Shown: positions 1-7,859 of the stretch, piece by piece
Layout: every line of letters begins with the position of its first letter
How positions within the stretch are numbered: position 1 is the stretch's first letter
Assembly (NCBI GenBank): GCA_043101845.1
Contig: JBICHN010000011.1
Location: 1,922,001 to 1,986,000, forward strand
Direction of reading: 5' to 3'
DNA: 64,000 bases
Source of the DNA: JBICHN01 sp043101845
GTDB lineage: Bacteria > Planctomycetota > Phycisphaerae > Phycisphaerales > UBA5793
Notes under the pieces: generated by a model
Told to the model about the DNA's origin: nothing
Databases searched by the model: none
Seen by the model: the letters and a program-made list of their open reading frames with translations, nothing else
Position numbers and translations under genes: made by a program

Positions 1-69
1 GCGCGATTCGAATGACGATCACCTGATCTCGAGAATCCGTTCGGGGCGGTCCGGTGTGAGCGCTGGGGC

Positions 70-75
70 TATTCT
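70..75 (+). promoter_or_regulatory. Putative -10 element, leaderless ubiD-like gene
   Basis: TATTCT lies 8 nt before the ATG at 84, and there is no Shine-Dalgarno sequence in between. This spacing puts the transcript start at or next to the start codon. No convincing -35 is visible. Confidence comes mainly from the same arrangement at other genes in the window. Confidence 0.35.
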
Positions 76-83
76 GCGGGGAC

Positions 84-2117
84 ATGTATCGAACCCTGCC
101 GGAATTCCTGACCGCGCTCGACGCTTCGGGTGAGCTCCACCGCGTGACGGCTCCGGTGTCGTCGATTCTCGAGATCACCGAGATCGCCGATCGGGTCTCG
201 AAGTCGCGTGCGCCTTCGATCGGAGATACAGGTCGGCGGAGCGATCCGGATCACGATGGGCTCGGCGGTCGCGCGCTTCTCTTCGAGCGTGTCGAGGGAT
301 CTGACCTGCCGGTGGCGATCAACCTGTTCGGCAGCTACCGACGCATGGAAATGGCGCTCGGCTGCCACGAGGAGGGACACACGCCGGGCGGCTTTGACGC
401 GATCGGTCGCCGTATCGCCGAGTTGACAAAACCCGAGCCGCCGCGCGGTCTCGGCGAAATCATTTCGAAGGCGGGGCAGTTCCTCCCCCTCCTGCGGATT
501 CCTCCGCGGTCGGTTCGGCGTGGCCGCTGTCAGGAGATCGTCCGCACCGGCGCCGCCGTCAACCTGCTCGACCTGCCGATCATCAAGTGCTGGCCACTTG
601 ACGGCGATCTTGCCGCGGTCGGATATCCCAGACCCGAAGGGCAACCTGACCTCAGCCTCGGCGGCGGCCGGTTCATCACCTTCGCGGGCATGTACACGAT
701 TCACGCGGACGACGCCGGCGTCGCCCGGCCGGCGAGCCGCAATATCGGGATGTACCGCGCGCAAGTCATCGACGAGCGGCGGCTCGCCATGCACTGGCAC
801 ATGCATCATGACGGCGCCGCGCACTGGCGCAGCTGGAAACGCCGCGGCGAGCCGATGCCGATCGCCATCGTGCTCGGTGGCGAGAGCGTTCTGCCCTACG
901 CGGCCACGGCGCCACTTCCGCCCGGCATCTCCGAACTGCTCATGGCCGGCTTCCTCAATCGCGGCGGAATTCCACTCGTTCGATGCAAGACCGTGCCGTT
1001 GAGTGTTCCCGCGAATGCGGAGATCGTGATCGAAGGGTTGGTCTCGACCGAAGCCGGCTTCATCGGTTTCGATCCCCGGTCTACCGATGAGCCGCTCGGT
1101 CCCGGCGCCGTGTTTGAAGGTCCCTTCGGCGACCATACCGGCTTCTATTCCTTGCCCGATCGTTATCCGGTCGTGAATGTCACCGCGATTACGACTTGTC
1201 GCAACCCCATGTACCCCACCACGATCGTTGGCCTGCCGCCCCAGGAGGATTACTACCTGGGCAAGGCGACGGAGCGCATCTTCCTTCCGCTGCTCAAGAC
1301 GATCGTCCACGACATTGAAGACTACCACCTTCCACTCTTCGGCTGCTTTCACAACTGCGCGGTCGTGCAGATTGACAAGCAGTACCCACTTCAGGCGCGA
1401 CGGGTCATGCATGCCGTCTGGGGCGCGGGGCAGATGGCATGGACGAAGGTCGTGATCGTCGTTGATCGCGAAGTTGATGTGCATCGTCTCGACGCGGTAC
1501 TGGAGGCGATCGCCAGGAATTGCCGCTTTGATCGAGACTTTGAACTCGTGCACGGTCCGCTCGACATCCTCGATCATGCGGCGCCGCATCTTGGCGCCGG
1601 CGGAAAGATCGGCATTGACGCGACCCGCAAGATTCCCGGTGAAGAGGTGCGCGGCGCCCCGATTGCTGCGCCGGCGCTTCCGCGCCGCGCTGGAGTGGAC
1701 GCGGGCCTTCGCGAACTCGAGGGGGTTCGATCCGTGTCGTCGCCGCCGGCGGGGCTCGGGCGCCTCGCGTTCGTGACTACGGCGTCAAACGCTCCCGGCG
1801 CCGGCCGCGCGATGGCGACGCGTCTGCTCGAGGCGGCGGAGTCATCGAACGATGGATGGCCGGAGCTGTTCATCGTCCTGAATGATGGCGTTGATGCGAC
1901 GGACACCGAGAGCGCCCTCTTTCATTGGACGGCGAACCACGACCCGAGCCGTGATCTCGTCACGCGAGGCGCGCGGGTTGCGTTCGATGCGACGGCGAAA
2001 CATTCCGGTGAGACCATCAACCGGCTTCCCGTCCGTGACTATCCACCGCTCCTGCGTATGTCGGACGAGATCCGCGAGCGCGTCGACCGCCGCTGGCGCG
2101 AGTACGGGTTCGACTGA
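84..2117 (+). CDS. UbiD family decarboxylase
   Basis: 677 aa. UbiD-family enzymes are prenylated-FMN-dependent (de)carboxylases of aromatic or alpha,beta-unsaturated acids, used for example in ubiquinone or menaquinone synthesis. The N-terminus (MYRTLPEFLTALDASGEL) and the block NLFGSYRRMEMALG near residues 80-93 are typical of the family. So are the central stretch around VGLPPQEDYYLGKATER near residue 385 and the end DYPPLLRMSDEIRERVD. It is longer than the usual ~490 aa, as seen in UbiD relatives annotated in menaquinone synthesis, but the substrate cannot be assigned here. No UbiX (flavin prenyltransferase) gene is in the window. The gene is a single unit, convergent with the TauE-like gene 6 nt downstream. 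The ATG at 84 is preceded by a -10-like element, suggesting a leaderless start. Confidence 0.88.
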   Translation: MYRTLPEFLTALDASGELHRVTAPVSSILEITEIADRVSKSRAPSIGDTGRRSDPDHDGLGGRALLFERVEGSDLPVAINLFGSYRRMEMALGCHEEGHTPGGFDAIGRRIAELTKPEPPRGLGEIISKAGQFLPLLRIPPRSVRRGRCQEIVRTGAAVNLLDLPIIKCWPLDGDLAAVGYPRPEGQPDLSLGGGRFITFAGMYTIHADDAGVARPASRNIGMYRAQVIDERRLAMHWHMHHDGAAHWRSWKRRGEPMPIAIVLGGESVLPYAATAPLPPGISELLMAGFLNRGGIPLVRCKTVPLSVPANAEIVIEGLVSTEAGFIGFDPRSTDEPLGPGAVFEGPFGDHTGFYSLPDRYPVVNVTAITTCRNPMYPTTIVGLPPQEDYYLGKATERIFLPLLKTIVHDIEDYHLPLFGCFHNCAVVQIDKQYPLQARRVMHAVWGAGQMAWTKVVIVVDREVDVHRLDAVLEAIARNCRFDRDFELVHGPLDILDHAAPHLGAGGKIGIDATRKIPGEEVRGAPIAAPALPRRAGVDAGLRELEGVRSVSSPPAGLGRLAFVTTASNAPGAGRAMATRLLEAAESSNDGWPELFIVLNDGVDATDTESALFHWTANHDPSRDLVTRGARVAFDATAKHSGETINRLPVRDYPPLLRMSDEIRERVDRRWREYGFD

Positions 2118-2123
2118 CGCGGG

Positions 2124-2990
2124 TCAGTCCCAGAGCCCGGACATCTTCGCCGCAGCGACGATCATGAGGATGATGAAGACGAGGCGGACGAGTTGATTCG
2201 GAAGCCGATGGGTGAGAATGGCGCCGAGAAATGATCCCACGATCGCGCCGGGTACAAGCGCGCTCGCGATCAGGAGTGAGCGATCGACGGAGAAACCCGC
2301 CCCGGCTTGATCAAGCGTGAGATTCTTCACGAACGCGCCGATGCCCGCGGTCACGCAAATCACTGCGGTCGAAGTCCCGATGCATTGCTTGAGCGGAATG
2401 CGGAAGACAACCTGCTGCATCGGCACCGCCACGCCTCCCCCGCCAATCCCGAGCAATCCCGCCATGAATCCCATCACCGATCCGACGAAGACTGACTTCG
2501 GAAGCGGAATCGGATTCTCCTTCGCGTCTTCCGTCGCATTGCGTCGGACTCCCTTCGGGAGCGGATGGCGCCAGCGGTAAATGAGCTTCCGCGTGTTCAT
2601 GAGGATCACATACACGAGGAAGATGGCGAACAGGCGGGCCAGGATCTCGCCCGGAAACTGATTGCTGACGAGGACGCCGATGATGATGAGGACGATCGCG
2701 CTCGGGATCATGCCCTTGAGCGCGTCGACGCGCACCGCCGCGGCGCGTCGATGTCGGATGACGGCGGCAAGCGCGACGAAGAGATTCACGATCATCGCCG
2801 CGGCCTGATACAGATGCTGGTCCTCCGGGCCGAAATAGACGGCGAGCATCGGAATCATCACGAGGCTGCCGCCGATTCCCAGGAATCCGCCGAGCAGCCC
2901 GCCGAGGGCGCCGGTGATGAGACAGAAGATCAATTCGCCCAGCGTCAACGCCAACAGGCAAGTCCCTTCGATCGGCGCGGCGCGATCCAC
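2124..2990 (-). CDS. Sulfite exporter TauE/SafE family permease
   Basis: 288 aa, about eight hydrophobic segments. It contains the duplicated family signature: GGLLGGFLGIGGSLVMIP near residue 30 and GFMAGLLGIGGGGVAVP near residue 175. The family (TSUP) moves organosulfur compounds, sulfite or sulfoacetate-like anions across the inner membrane; the substrate here is unknown. The chosen GTG at 2990 has GAGGAG 8 nt upstream. It is divergent from the PfkB kinase, with only 35 nt between the two starts, so their promoters overlap or are adjacent. Confidence 0.88.
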   Translation of the reverse strand: MDRAAPIEGTCLLALTLGELIFCLITGALGGLLGGFLGIGGSLVMIPMLAVYFGPEDQHLYQAAAMIVNLFVALAAVIRHRRAAAVRVDALKGMIPSAIVLIIIGVLVSNQFPGEILARLFAIFLVYVILMNTRKLIYRWRHPLPKGVRRNATEDAKENPIPLPKSVFVGSVMGFMAGLLGIGGGGVAVPMQQVVFRIPLKQCIGTSTAVICVTAGIGAFVKNLTLDQAGAGFSVDRSLLIASALVPGAIVGSFLGAILTHRLPNQLVRLVFIILMIVAAAKMSGLWD

Positions 2991-3010
2991 CCGGCCGGCT
3001 CCTCACAGGG

Positions 3011-3016
3011 TAGACT
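3011..3016 (+). promoter_or_regulatory. Putative -10 element of the PfkB kinase gene
   Basis: TAGACT lies 9 nt before the ATG at 3026, with no Shine-Dalgarno sequence between, suggesting a leaderless or near-leaderless mRNA. The GAGGAG site of the divergent TauE-like gene lies just upstream. Confidence 0.4.
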
Positions 3017-3025
3017 CATCCCGAC

Positions 3026-4012
3026 ATGCTCGCCGCCACCACCATCGTCACGGTCACGCTCAACCCGGCGATCGATCGTCTGATCGAGGTGCCGAACTTC
3101 GCGACGGGCGCCCATTTCCGCGGCCGTCGCATCGATGTGTATCCGTCCGGCAAAGGCATCACGGTGTCGCGTGTGCTCGCCCAGCTCGGCACGCGGAACA
3201 TCGCCACCGGTCTCGTCGGCGCGCAGGAACTCACGCTCTTTGAACGCTTCCTCAACGAGAGCGGCGACCGTCGGGTGCATTCGCAGTTGCTCCGGGTCAA
3301 CGGGCCGACCCGTGATTACATCACCATCGTCGACCCGATCAACGATGTCGACACCTACATTCGCGATGTCGGATTCGAGGCGCTCGAAGTCGACATCGCA
3401 CGGATCCGGAGCAAGATCGGACTCATGGCGCGGGAGGATACCGTCATCTGCTTCTGCGGATCGACGCCTCCCGGAATGAGCCTCGACACCTTCCGCGACA
3501 TGGTTGATCGGTCGGTCGACGCCGGCGCGAAGGTGGTCGTCGACACAACACCCGACGCGCTCCAGGCCGTCATGGACATTCCGTTCTGGATGCTTCGAAC
3601 GAACCGCGCGACGGCGCGGCTCATCACCGGCATCGAAGTCGCCGACCGAGAGTCGGCCGCGCGCGCAGCGACGGAGTTCGCCAAGAGCTTTGGCGTCGCG
3701 ACGGTGAGCGCCAAGGCCGATGGCGCCGCGCTCGCCGCAGGCAATCAGTGCTGGATTGGTCATGCCGGCGTGCATCCCGGCCGCGTCGTGAACACGGTCG
3801 GGTGCGGCGATTCACTCCTCGCCGGCATTCTGCACGAATGGCTTCGCTCGACGGACTGGGTCAAGGCCCTCCGCGAGGGCATCGCCGCGGCAAGCGCGAA
3901 TACGACAAGTGTTCGAGCCGGCGATATCGATCTCGAAACGGTCGAAGAGTTTCGCGGCGTGGCCACGATCGATTCATTCGCCCTCGAGAGCGCGAGCGAC
4001 ACGCCGGGGTGA
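3026..4012 (+). CDS. PfkB family sugar(-phosphate) kinase, 1-phosphofructokinase-like
   Basis: 328 aa. Ribokinase-fold kinase of the FruK/LacC/PfkB branch, which phosphorylates fructose-1-phosphate, fructose-6-phosphate, tagatose-6-phosphate or similar. It starts with TLNPAIDRLIEVPNF as in 1-phosphofructokinases. The substrate-loop motif SGKGITVSRVLAQLG is near residue 50. The catalytic signature NTVGCGDSLLAGIL is near residue 255, with the base Asp present and Cys in place of the more common Ala of GAGD. No PTS or fructose-uptake genes are adjacent, so the exact substrate is open. Single-gene unit. Confidence 0.85.
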   Translation: MLAATTIVTVTLNPAIDRLIEVPNFATGAHFRGRRIDVYPSGKGITVSRVLAQLGTRNIATGLVGAQELTLFERFLNESGDRRVHSQLLRVNGPTRDYITIVDPINDVDTYIRDVGFEALEVDIARIRSKIGLMAREDTVICFCGSTPPGMSLDTFRDMVDRSVDAGAKVVVDTTPDALQAVMDIPFWMLRTNRATARLITGIEVADRESAARAATEFAKSFGVATVSAKADGAALAAGNQCWIGHAGVHPGRVVNTVGCGDSLLAGILHEWLRSTDWVKALREGIAAASANTTSVRAGDIDLETVEEFRGVATIDSFALESASDTPG

Positions 4013-4034
4013 TCGAACGGACCGCCGTCGATAC

Positions 4035-4961
4035 TCAGATATACCCCAGCTCCGACGCGAGCGGGCCGGCGACCTCCATGTACGCGGCGATCGCCGCGTC
4101 ATCAAAGTGATCGCGCCAGTCACCGATGACGCCCTTACGAAAGTGCGAACGGGAATCTTCCTGGCCGCGCTGGCGTCCGCCCGACAGTCGCTCGAAGGCG
4201 CCGGCCTGCAGACACGAGTCGACCGACTCGTCCGACGCGTCCGCGGCGAGAAACTCGAGCATCACGCGCGTGACCGCTCGCTGGTCGGCGTGCAATTCCT
4301 CATAACGGACCTCGAGGTATCGATCGGGGTCCGCTCGCCCGAACTTCCGGGCGGTTTCGATGTATCGCACCCAATGGGTCCTGGCGAAGTAGCGGACATA
4401 ATCGGCGAAGGTCGGAAAGGTCTCGCGAAACGCCGGATTGTCCTTGGAGAGGTTGTGGAACCAGCCGGACACGGCGCCGTCGCGGCCGTCACGGATGATG
4501 TGAATGAACCGCGCGGTGGGGAAGACCTCACCGAGATAATGCAGCGCGAGGGCGTTCTGGGGGGTCTTCTCACCGATGAGCGGAGGGGCCGACTCGTCGC
4601 CGATCCAGTTCGAGAGAATCATCCCGATCGCGTTCGCGTACAACGCGAGAAACTGGTCGCGGCTGAATTGCCCCTGGGGTCCGACCTTCTGCTCGAGAGA
4701 GTACATCTCGGTCGTCTTCGCGAGCGGATGCAGGAGCATATCGGTGAACCGCGCCTCGCCGCGACAGATCATTTCCGGATGTCCGTTCAGCAGCCGCTCG
4801 ACCCAGGTCGTGCCCGACTTCTGGCATCCTGCGACGAAGAAGAGCTTCCGGCTCAGGCATTCATGAGCGCGATCCATGATGCGGTCATAGCCGGGAAACA
4901 GGGCGCCACGTTCGCCGGGCCGCCGTGTGGGCGCCGGGATGGCCATCGAGTGCGTGGTCAC
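4035..4961 (-). CDS. Sulfotransferase family protein
   Basis: 308 aa from a GTG at 4961 with AGGAGG 8 nt upstream; the open frame extends further upstream, but without a better site. It transfers sulfate from PAPS to an acceptor. The 5'-phosphosulfate loop CQKSGTTWVERLLNGHPEM is near residue 32, and the 3'-phosphate-binding region RFIHIIRDGRDGAVSGWFHN near residue 145. It is cytosolic as far as the sequence shows. The acceptor (glycan, lipid, other) cannot be told, and no PAPS-synthesis genes are nearby. Confidence 0.85.
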   Translation of the reverse strand: MTTHSMAIPAPTRRPGERGALFPGYDRIMDRAHECLSRKLFFVAGCQKSGTTWVERLLNGHPEMICRGEARFTDMLLHPLAKTTEMYSLEQKVGPQGQFSRDQFLALYANAIGMILSNWIGDESAPPLIGEKTPQNALALHYLGEVFPTARFIHIIRDGRDGAVSGWFHNLSKDNPAFRETFPTFADYVRYFARTHWVRYIETARKFGRADPDRYLEVRYEELHADQRAVTRVMLEFLAADASDESVDSCLQAGAFERLSGGRQRGQEDSRSHFRKGVIGDWRDHFDDAAIAAYMEVAGPLASELGYI

Positions 4962-5191
4962 GCGGTTCTCCTCCTGAGTAGGCGTGCTGAACGATTGGAG
5001 CGGGCCGGAACGAGGTCCGCGGCCGCCCTTGCCCGTATCGGCGGGACCGTCACGATTGGTGCAGGAATCACACCGTAAGCGGCGTGCGAGGACGGAGAAC
5101 CGGTTGCCTCTCAAGCATGACGCGACTATCACTAGCCGCCGCGCGACCGGCCGATTGACGGGGTTCTTCCCGTTCCCGGCGACGCCGCAGC

Positions 5192-5264
5192 GCCACCGTA
5201 GCTCAGTTGGTAGAGCGGTTCACTCGTAATGAACAGGTCAAGGGTTCGAGTCCCTTCGGTGGCT
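5192..5264 (+). tRNA. tRNA-Thr (anticodon CGT)
   Basis: 73 nt cloverleaf. The acceptor GCCACCG pairs with CGGTGGC and the discriminator is T. The D-stem is GCTC/GAGC. The anticodon stem is GTTCA/TGAAC with loop CTCGTAA, so the anticodon is CGT (reads ACG, Thr). The T-arm is AAGGG-TTCGAGT-CCCTT. The 3' CCA is not encoded. A T-rich stretch (CTCTTTTCTTC) follows at once and may end transcription. A TTGACG at 5155-5160 sits where a -35 would be, but the matching -10 position is GC-rich and unconvincing. Confidence 0.97.
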
Positions 5265-5281
5265 CTTTTCTTCAGCGGGTG

Positions 5282-6214
5282 TCAGGCCGCTTCGCGTTCT
5301 TCTTCGTCCTGAACCTGGGCGTAGATGTCGAGCCAGGCCTTCGTATCCTCGATTCGAACATCGAAGATATCGCCGACCTCGCTGAGGCCTTCGAGAATCG
5401 ACTTCGCGACCGGGGGCCATGACGACTCGTCGAGTCCGAGTTCCGTTTCGACCAGATTGCGAATGCGCGCGCGGGTTTCACCCGCGAGCGGGCGTTCGCG
5501 TACGAAGACGGGAGTCAACGCCCGGCCTTCTCGAACCGTCCGGGCGAGCGTATGATGCTTGGGTTCGGCGCTCTCGGGGGCAAACTGGTGCGCGACCGCC
5601 TGCGTGATCTCGTCGGGCAGTCCCCAGTTCCGGAGCAGGGCGCCGCCGAACTGAGCGTGATCCACGCCGATGATCTCGCGCTCCGCATCGAGAAGTCGCT
5701 CACCCAGATCGAGCCGCTCGAAGACCTGGGCGTACGCCTGCGGCACACCGATGGCGAGAAGGAGTCGTCCGATGCCGGACAACAATCCGGTAATGAAGGC
5801 GGTGTCGCGGTCGGCCGCGTGCTGGAGGACCGAAACCTGGCGGGCAACGACCGCCGTCGCGAAGCTCTCCTTCCAGAACCGGCTCAGGCTGAACCGCGGA
5901 CATTCGATCGGGTAGTCGGCCCGAGAGAGCGTGAACCCGAGGGCGATCGACCGGGCCGCCTTGAGTCCCGCGTAGGAGATCGCCTGACGAACCGTGCGAA
6001 TCGATCGACCCGGTCCGAGCAACGGCGAATTGACATACTTGAGCAGGCGCGAGGCCAGGGCGGGATCGGACTCGAAGATCGTGGCGATCTCGTCGAGGGG
6101 CACATCCTCGTCACGGCATAATTCGACGACACGAAGCGCCACGCCTGGCGGAGTCGGGAGCTTGCGCGCGTTCTCGAGACTGATGATCAGGGCCTGGCAG
6201 CGATCGAAACTCAT
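5282..6214 (-). CDS. HDOD domain protein, last gene of the secretion operon
   Basis: 310 aa. HDOD domains are HD-related output or scaffold domains without the catalytic HD pair, found in chemotaxis, c-di-GMP and type IV pilus signalling. The signature run is LPTPPGVALRVVELC (near residue 20), then SDPALASRLLKYVNSPLLG and ISYAGLKAARSIALGFTLS. The C-terminal ~60 residues are a helical tail (KSILEGLSEVGDIFDVRIE). Start ATG at 6214 is preceded by a GGAGGGG-like stretch; the longer frame adds only 16 unlikely residues. It lies 23 nt downstream of the GspK-like gene, apparently in the same operon that begins with a histidine kinase and STAS protein, so a role in tuning secretion or pilus function is likely (inference). 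Confidence 0.82.
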   Translation of the reverse strand: MSFDRCQALIISLENARKLPTPPGVALRVVELCRDEDVPLDEIATIFESDPALASRLLKYVNSPLLGPGRSIRTVRQAISYAGLKAARSIALGFTLSRADYPIECPRFSLSRFWKESFATAVVARQVSVLQHAADRDTAFITGLLSGIGRLLLAIGVPQAYAQVFERLDLGERLLDAEREIIGVDHAQFGGALLRNWGLPDEITQAVAHQFAPESAEPKHHTLARTVREGRALTPVFVRERPLAGETRARIRNLVETELGLDESSWPPVAKSILEGLSEVGDIFDVRIEDTKAWLDIYAQVQDEEEREAA

Positions 6215-6237
6215 GAACCCCTCCGCCTTCCCTTCGA

Positions 6238-6696
6238 CTACGGGTTGACCTCGCGACGCCATGATCCGTTGAGCGGCGTCGAGGAGAACACGCCCTTGCC
6301 GTCATCAAGCCGAACACTCGACATCTGAATCGTCGACCCGATAACTCCTCGACCGATCAACTTCACCGGTTCCGTAGCATCATCGGCCAGAATGCCATCG
6401 ATCTCGTCTACGAACTTGTAGGAGATATCGCCCGCGCCGAGCGGCTGGGGAGTCGTCCAGGTGTCATTCAACCGGGTCGACCGCCAGTTCGTGGTGGCGA
6501 CTTCGAGCAGCGCGAGATCGATCGCCGAAATCGCGAGGCGGCGGGCCGTCTCCATGTCGCGGACCGTGCTCTGCGCCTGGCGACGCACGCGATTCGTCAG
6601 CAAGCCCCCGAGGCCCGTGACGACGACAAGCATGGAGATCATGAGCACGAGCACATATGCGGACCCTCGTCTGGCGGAGACCGAGCGACGGATCAT
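6238..6696 (-). CDS. GspK/PilX-like minor pseudopilin
   Basis: 152 aa. Short basic leader (MIRRSVSARRGSAY) followed by the hydrophobic segment VLVLMISMLVVVTGLGGLL, like the N-termini of GspK and PilX proteins; a Gly precedes the hydrophobic segment as required for prepilin peptidase. The soluble part is short (~115 aa), much smaller than a standard GspK (~300 aa). Its ATG at 6696 overlaps the stop of the preceding pseudopilin gene (ATGA), and it is the last of five consecutive pseudopilin genes. I infer assignment to GspK from position and N-terminus; the soluble domain itself is not recognised. Confidence 0.6.
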   Translation of the reverse strand: MIRRSVSARRGSAYVLVLMISMLVVVTGLGGLLTNRVRRQAQSTVRDMETARRLAISAIDLALLEVATTNWRSTRLNDTWTTPQPLGAGDISYKFVDEIDGILADDATEPVKLIGRGVIGSTIQMSSVRLDDGKGVFSSTPLNGSWRREVNP

Positions 6697-7859
6697 GGCG
6701 CCTGCTCCTTCTCTCCCGCCCACTCGAGTGATCGCTTCAGGATCTCGAGGCCGGTCGCGTTCAAGCTGTTGATATCGAATCCCAGTCCGCCCCAGGGAAG
6801 TTGGACGCGTCGATCGGCCGCCGGAGTGCCGTCCTCCAAAGTTCCGCTCTTCTCGATGAGGGCAAGCGCGATGCCGGTTTCCTCGTTAAGTCCGAGCACC
6901 TGGAGTCCCGCCGCGGTGTTTCCGGTCAGCGTGCCCAGGGGGGACACTGTCTTGCAAATCTCAACTGGCCCCGAACTGAGATTCGCAGTGATGTAGTGTG
7001 AAGTATTCGTAACGACAAAATCCGTCCGAAGATCGGTCGGGTCCTGCTCCTTTGCGAGCGACAACTTGACGCCCATCGCGAACTCTTCGCTCACGACGCC
7101 CTGGGCGAGATCGTACAGCTTCGAGCCGAACGCGGTATCGCCACTCCGCTCCGGGTAGTAGACGACATCCGCCGACAACGCCGCGAGGATGAGATCCGCC
7201 TTGACTACCGCGACACTCTCAAGCTGAACGATGAAGTCGAAGGACTCGAGGATCGTCTTACGAGCCTGCTCCTGTGCGGTGAGAACGGATGTACTCGTCA
7301 CAAGCATTAAGACTTTGAGCCGCTGGTCGGACGACACCACCCGCTCCGGCCATGCCGTGGTTCGCAGAGCCTCCACAGTCGACGCCACGCCATCCCGCGA
7401 AACGGTAACCACGATCCGCTTCACACCGGTTTCGGCGGCCGACACTTTCCCGGGCTCAGCGGCATCGACCCATTCCACCGTGACCGACCGGGTAAACCCC
7501 TCTGCGTTCGCGATGCCTTTTCCATCACGATCGACGGGAGGCCTCGCTGACCACCCGTGGTAATCGTCGATGTCGTCAAAGTTCGCGCGGCCGGCTCCTC
7601 CCGTCTCGTCGGACTCGAGCCCCAGGGCGCCCGCATGGTTCGCGGGGTCCTGATATACCGTGCCGAGGATCTCATTCATAAGACCCTGGGCCAGGTTGAA
7701 ACCGGTCGCCTGATCAGCTTCGCGCTGCGAACTCACGCGCGCCGAACCGACCGTGGCGAGCGCCGCGATCATCATCGTGGAGACGATCAGGATGCAGATC
7801 GTGCTCTCGATGAGTGAGATGCCGCGACGCCGAGATCGAGTGACCCCCCGCTGCTTCAT
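6693..7859 (-). CDS. GspI-like prepilin fused to a GATase1/ThuA-like domain
   Basis: 388 aa. Residues 1-40 are a class III signal: a basic leader then GISLIESTICILIVSTMMIAAL, with Glu at the +5-type position. Residues ~40-175 resemble a GspI/PilV minor pseudopilin. Residues ~180-388 form an extra domain. It begins with a Rossmann-like strand (LKVLMLVTSTSVLTA), has FVVTNTSHYITANLSSG like the 'SHPIT' segment of planctomycete GATase1-like proteins, and ends RRVQLPWGGLGFDINSLN...GLEILKRSLEWA. GspI is normally ~120 aa, so the fusion triples it. No catalytic Cys-His pair of true glutamine amidotransferases is evident, so a structural or binding role is likelier. Start and stop overlap its neighbours by 4 nt each. 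Confidence 0.7.
   Translation of the reverse strand: MKQRGVTRSRRRGISLIESTICILIVSTMMIAALATVGSARVSSQREADQATGFNLAQGLMNEILGTVYQDPANHAGALGLESDETGGAGRANFDDIDDYHGWSARPPVDRDGKGIANAEGFTRSVTVEWVDAAEPGKVSAAETGVKRIVVTVSRDGVASTVEALRTTAWPERVVSSDQRLKVLMLVTSTSVLTAQEQARKTILESFDFIVQLESVAVVKADLILAALSADVVYYPERSGDTAFGSKLYDLAQGVVSEEFAMGVKLSLAKEQDPTDLRTDFVVTNTSHYITANLSSGPVEICKTVSPLGTLTGNTAAGLQVLGLNEETGIALALIEKSGTLEDGTPAADRRVQLPWGGLGFDINSLNATGLEILKRSLEWAGEKEQAP

Noticed and set aside
3026..4012. GCGD in place of GAGD in the PfkB kinase as a sign of inactivity
   Set aside because: The catalytic Asp is retained and Cys or other small residues occur at that position in active members of the family.
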